64,000 nt of DNA from Lepisosteus oculatus (taxonomy: Eukaryota; Chordata; Actinopteri; Semionotiformes; Lepisosteidae). Shown piece after piece: positions 25,311 to 64,000 of the stretch (positions are counted from its first letter, which is position 1; every line of letters begins with the position of its first letter). Both the position numbers and the translations under genes were made by a program. The notes under the pieces are model-generated. The model did not search any database. It had not been told where the DNA came from and worked only from the letters and a program-made list of their open reading frames with translations. The stretch spans positions 38,679,501 to 38,743,500 of the forward strand of contig NC_090698.1 in the NCBI RefSeq assembly GCF_040954835.1, given 5' to 3'.

Positions 25311-25577
25311 GTTATAGAGAAACATGATCAGATTTTCCCTGGTTCAGAAAAAAGACGATTAAAATCTGTAATCTTTCCAAGAAGTTTCTGCTTTGTGGTA
25401 AGACATTAACGAGTACAACCCCCCTCTCTGCGGGAGGGCTGGCTGTGACGAATTAAACCGGTTTCACGGGTATTTTCAAAGTACTGTAGGAAGTACAGTA
25501 GGACAGCACAAAAAAAAACAGACATTGTGTGGTACAGCACGGAGCTCAGTCAATTCAAACAAGTTCAGTTTCAAAAG

Positions 25578-25775
25578 AACTGCAACGGACATAAAAACTC
25601 CCCTTGCTTTTAACAGAGCATTTCATAATTGCCAACTACAAAATGTATTTAAACTGCGACACATATCATTCAACCAGAGCTCGAATATCACAAAGATCCT
25701 CTAGAGCACAGCAAAGACTGTATTAAAAGAATCGCGTATCTCAAGAAATTAATAAGATATAATTATATTCGTGTA
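25578..25775 (+). repeat. direct repeat, right copy
   Basis: Partner of 24514-24710, differing by scattered substitutions and single-base indels ('aactgcaacggacataaaaa' versus 'aactgcaacagacataaaac'). Confidence 0.9.
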
Positions 25776-26014
25776 ATTCGTATAATGCCAGCGAACTCTT
25801 GTTTTTATGTCCACTATAACTATGCTGGGCAAACGTTCCGAGGTCAAATTCTTCCAGCACGGGGGTACCTTTAAAGCGGAGACGACGGCACTGCACATTT
25901 TGAATGGCTGCATCTGTACATAAAACTCCCTTTTGACCACATTAAAAGAAACAGTAAGAATTAAGCTAGCTTTCATTGTTGTTCATCTAATTATCCTGTA
26001 AACCTACAGTACAC

Positions 26015-60472
<34,458 letters not shown>

Positions 60473-61239
60473 CTGGAAAAATAAATACATAATACCACAG
60501 TGTGAGGTTAACAAAATGACCACCAGTATGTAGCGAACAGAGCTTTGCTGCCTGTACATTGTATATGGCAGATAAAGAAAATTGCAGCAACAGTTCTAAA
60601 CTAAAGTTATGATGTGAAGGCTCCTCCACTGGATTGCTCTAAGCTCCCAGAAGGAGGCAAAGCCCCTAGTTTACCAGGGAAACATTCAGTTCTGCCACCT
60701 GTTTTCCTTTGCCTCCCTTCTGCCTACCCACATGGGGTGGGGCAGCATCATGCAGTTACAGGGCCAGCCACTCCTGCCCCCGAGTGTTCCCCTGACAAAT
60801 GGCAAGTGGGGAAGAGGTGACTGCTACTATACCTCTCAATTAAAAATATATTTTTAAAATTCCAGCAAAAATTAAAATGAACTCTTTGGTATGTTTGTTT
60901 TATCATTGCAATTTATGACAAATATTTTTTCTACATGCTTCTGTGAAAATGAATTTACTTGCAGATCGAGGCCAAACCTGTCGTTCTGCATTGTTATGTT
61001 ATTGCTAAAAAAAGCATTCTAAATACTTCTTTGATAGTTAAAACCCCTTAATATCAATTATCTGTTTTGCTATTGGCTCCCAATAATGTTCACATCCTGC
61101 AAATCTTTCATATCTGGAAACAGAATCATAAGATAGAATTTATCTATGATGACCAAAACACATAATTATTGCTATAAATCATCACCCATATTCATTCAGA
61201 GTTGGACTATCTTAGCATGAGTAATAAAAAGTAAACACA

Positions 61240-61716
61240 CAAAGAGGTGTTAGTGGGACCAGCAGGGGGCGCTCACCCTGCGGTTCATGTGGGTCCTAAT
61301 GCCCCAGTATAGTGACTGGGACACTATACTGTAAACAAGTGCCGTCCTCCAGATGAGATGTAAAACCGAGGTCCTGACTCTCTGTGGTAATTAAAAATCC
61401 CAGTTTGTTTCTCAAAAAGAGTAGGGGTGTAACCCTGGTGTCCTGGCCAAATTTCCCATTGGCCCTTATCAATCATGGCCTCCTAATAATCCCCATCTAC
61501 GAATTGGCTTCATTACTCTGCTCTCCTCCCCACTAATAGCTGATGTGTGGTGAGCGTTCTGGCGCACCATGGCTGCCGTCGCATCATCCAGGTGGATGCT
61601 GCACATTGGTGGTGGTGGAGGGGAGTCCCCAATACCTGTAAAGCGCTTTGAGTGGAGTGTCCAGAAAAGGGCTATATAAGTGTAAGCAATTATTAATTAT
61701 TATTATTATTAATAAT
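61240..61716 (+). mobile_element. SINE of the 5S-derived family, head missing
   Basis: Starts at the body ('gaggtgttagtgggaccagc') and runs through 'tgtggtgagcgttctggcgc', 'gcatcatccaggtggatgct', 'gtaaagcgctttgagtggag' and 'gctatataagtgtaagcaat' to an (ATT)n tail. Closely similar to 29088-29530 but without the 5S-like part. Confidence 0.8.
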
Positions 61717-62971
61717 GCTGCTTTCATAGTCTGCCTTGCATTGTGACCACTGTATTCAAAACCATTGAAAAATGTAAAGACAAATGCTTCAGAAACGTGA
61801 AAATTGTACCCATTTTTACAGTATTCTTAGGTGAAGCACTTGTTTTTCTATGCTGTAGCTCTGATTAACATAGACAAGTCAATTCTCTGTTCTTTTCCAA
61901 CTACAGCATGCCACAAAATTGTTGTGATCACATATAGCACATTGTACAGTACCTTATACTTAATTATCTATTAGGTCTGCATGCTGTTTATGAATACATT
62001 GTTACAATGATAATTTATGAAAAAATACGGTTTATGCTAATAACATTCTAAACTTCTAATCACATTTATAATTAAGTGCTCACAAGTATGTTAATGGCTA
62101 TATCAGAGTCTTTAAAGACAACCTTGTTTTTTCTGATAAAAAAGTATAAAAAACTCAACTTTGCTATAAGAATTATCAATATACAATATATGCAATACCG
62201 TACTACATTGTGTAATATAGAGTTTACAGTACAAGTTAAGTAAATTAGTCATGATTTGCTTTTTGGGAGTAAATTCTACAGTGTTTATACAGTACATACA
62301 AACTTGTTTTACTGTATTGTGATTGTTTTTCTTTTTCAAAGGCTGGTTTAATTTTAGAAAACTGATATAATCCTCTTGATTACATGTATCTCGGTAAAAA
62401 AAAAATTGTTTTAGTTCTAATTTTAGATCTGCTTAATCTACTCATTTCCAGTGCTTTTCAAAACAATACATTTACTTTTCTGGGTGACATCAATGAAATA
62501 AAAAAATAAATGCTTCTATCCTCACAGTAATAATAAACATTTTCCAAAATTGCATTTGTCTAAATAAATGAAAATTTAATCACTGTTGTTTTGAACTAAA
62601 ACAGTAATCAAGGAAACACTGACATCATACAATGTTAATAACAATGAAACCAGATATTCTAAATAAACAAAGAAACTATTTAAGGTAAATTATTAAAGGT
62701 GAATTATGACCACTTTCTCCTGATTTGTAATTCTAAGAAAAGGATGTCCAGGTTCTGTGTTGTATTTTAAATTCTGTTCAGTATCATAAAAATAATATAA
62801 ATGCATTGTTGCCTTAGACTACACATCTTAGAACTAATTACTACATCATAAAATAGTCATGGTCAAAATTAATATAAAGGACTGGTATAATTACATGATA
62901 AAAAGAGAAAAATGAGAAGTTATTAAAAAAATATTTTGAAAAAAGAACTAAACTCACAGGATAATCAACTT

Positions 62972-63066
62972 CTGCTTGCTGAACAGTATTTAGGGTGGCA
63001 AGCAAAACAACATGAACATCCCTGGGTCATGCCAGGACAAATGGATGACATTTAAAAGCATTTACA
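62972..63066. repeat. ~95-bp repeat, copy 2
   Basis: Partner of 60108-60205, with similarity ending near 'gacatttaaaagcattt'. The two copies are 2.8 kb apart in direct orientation. Confidence 0.6.
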
Positions 63067-64000
63067 GACCTACAGGATTATGTGCTTTGAACAACAAGTC
63101 TTCTGAAGTTAAATTACACTTTCTTGATAAAGGTGCCTGCAGAGAACTACTGTAGCACAGGTAAGCAGAAGTCTTTTTGGCAAACAAGGATAAAATTAGG
63201 TGAACACATATAACACATATACCAAATTCATGGAATTTCCATGAATTATACAAAGAAACACATAAGGAAGTAAAAAAAGACACTTCCAGGAAATTCTTAG
63301 GGGTATTTAGTGAATAAAGTGTCCAGACAGGAGACGTGTAATTTCATGAGTAATCCATTCCGCTCCTCTAAGAGTAAACATTACAGAACTGCATGTACCA
63401 ATGAGTATCATTCCTGTCTGGATAAGAAAAGTGTAATGTATCATATATCCTCTATAATAATGTAAACCCTATTCATAGTAAGCTGTATCTGCAGGAAGCA
63501 TGCTTCACTTAGACATTGGTCATAGAGGATGTTTGTTATGCGAAGGAATGGAAAGGGGACACTATAGAGATACTGTATCCTATTCAATGTTTTTTTAAAG
63601 ATAGAAAGTTAATGAGTCATTAAACCATTATCTGAAGAAGAAATTCTGTGGTTACAATAAAAATAAATGATTAGGAAAATGTTTCTATAATGAAAACTAA
63701 TTGGAATGACAATTTTGCAACAGTTTAAATATATATTTTCATGATTACCAAAGGTTCTTAAATATCTTATACAGTATTTACTTTTTTAAGATTACTTTGA
63801 CTTTACAGCAATAAAATGTCATCTACACAAGAAATAAAAGTAGGGTAAAACCTGCTCTAATGATAAGACTGCGTTTAAAACTAAAAATCATAAAACAAAA
63901 AAATAATTTAAATGCAGCACAGAGCATGAAGGATTGCATTCAATCTAGAACTGACTCCCAATGTTAAAATGCACACAGAAATTATTTGAATGTGACAATT

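Larger units (their letters stand above)
23992..25916. mobile_element. uncharacterised TA-flanked composite element
   Basis: Both ends read CAGATGCAGCCATTCAAA (18 bp, perfect inverted pair at 23992-24009 and 25899-25916), each bordered by TA (23990-23991 and 25917-25918). Inside are two near-identical direct repeats (24514-24710 and 25578-25775), two 59-bp inverted arms (24831-24889 and 25297-25355), and between the arms a LINE reverse-transcriptase fragment with tail. The left arm is unusually CpG-rich (24000-24130). The TA flanks suggest a Tc1/mariner-type mobiliser, but no transposase is present. It lies 98 bp beyond the ITGA2 stop codon. Confidence 0.6.
60473..64000. other. ITGA2 upstream intron: no exon found
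   Basis: I looked on the minus strand for the FSGP...EQFGYSVQ-type exon that should precede 60366-60472, and for a signal peptide, and did not find either. They probably lie beyond 64000. The stretch holds the SINE at 61240-61716, a 95-bp repeat copy at 62972-63066, and otherwise AT-rich DNA. Confidence 0.6.

Overview
The window is AT-rich, transposon-dense vertebrate DNA, almost certainly from a ray-finned fish. The evidence is spliced GT-AG genes with vertebrate orthology and a repeat set typical of fish: several Tc1-like transposons, a Penelope-like element, a 5S-rRNA-derived SINE, hAT elements and solo LTRs. The species cannot be named from the sequence. Nothing prokaryotic (operon, CRISPR, ribosome binding site) is present.

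Two genes were recognised, arranged tail to tail. Left, plus strand, 1.1-15.1 kb: MOCS2, the bicistronic molybdopterin synthase gene. MOCS2A (small, MoaD-like sulfur carrier, C-terminal Gly-Gly) is built from exons at 1110-1121, 1527-1648 and 3116-3264 (stop at 3240-3242). MOCS2B (large, MoaE-like catalytic subunit) is built from exons at 3828-3951, 4812-4965, 14207-14330 and 15011-15085. Right, minus strand, 60.5-26.0 kb: ITGA2, integrin alpha-2. There are 28 coding exons, with all phases consistent over 3373 nt. They cover everything from the early beta-propeller through the collagen-binding I domain, FG-GAP blades, thigh/calf domains, transmembrane helix and a GFFKS-type tail. Signal-peptide and first propeller exons were not found and probably lie beyond 64000. 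ITGA2 next to MOCS2 in this orientation matches the human order.

The rest is intron or intergenic DNA colonised by repeats. Tc1-like elements lie at 7545-9095 (decayed), 12190-13313 (decayed), 44056-45685 (intact 339-aa DD34E transposase, about 215-bp inverted repeats, TA duplication) and 51851-53483 (two premature stops). A Penelope-like 3' end at 41531-42482 carries a GIY-YIG endonuclease domain between 280-bp inverted arms. A hAT element with a ZBED-like transposase remnant is at 30206-31513. Solo LTRs are at 35888-36199 and 59600-60102. An LTR end with primer-binding site is at about 31874. 5S-derived SINEs are at 28981-29540 and 61240-61716. An uncharacterised 1.9-kb composite element (23992-25916) sits just downstream of the ITGA2 stop codon.

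The most interesting points are these: the MOCS2 message, where both proteins lie in one frame separated by a single UAG and the intervening exons are almost free of AUG; the composite TA-flanked element that probably supplies the ITGA2 poly(A) signal; a Tc1 copy inserted at the centre of a perfect 42-bp palindrome; and the loss of the arginine of the integrin GFFKR motif.
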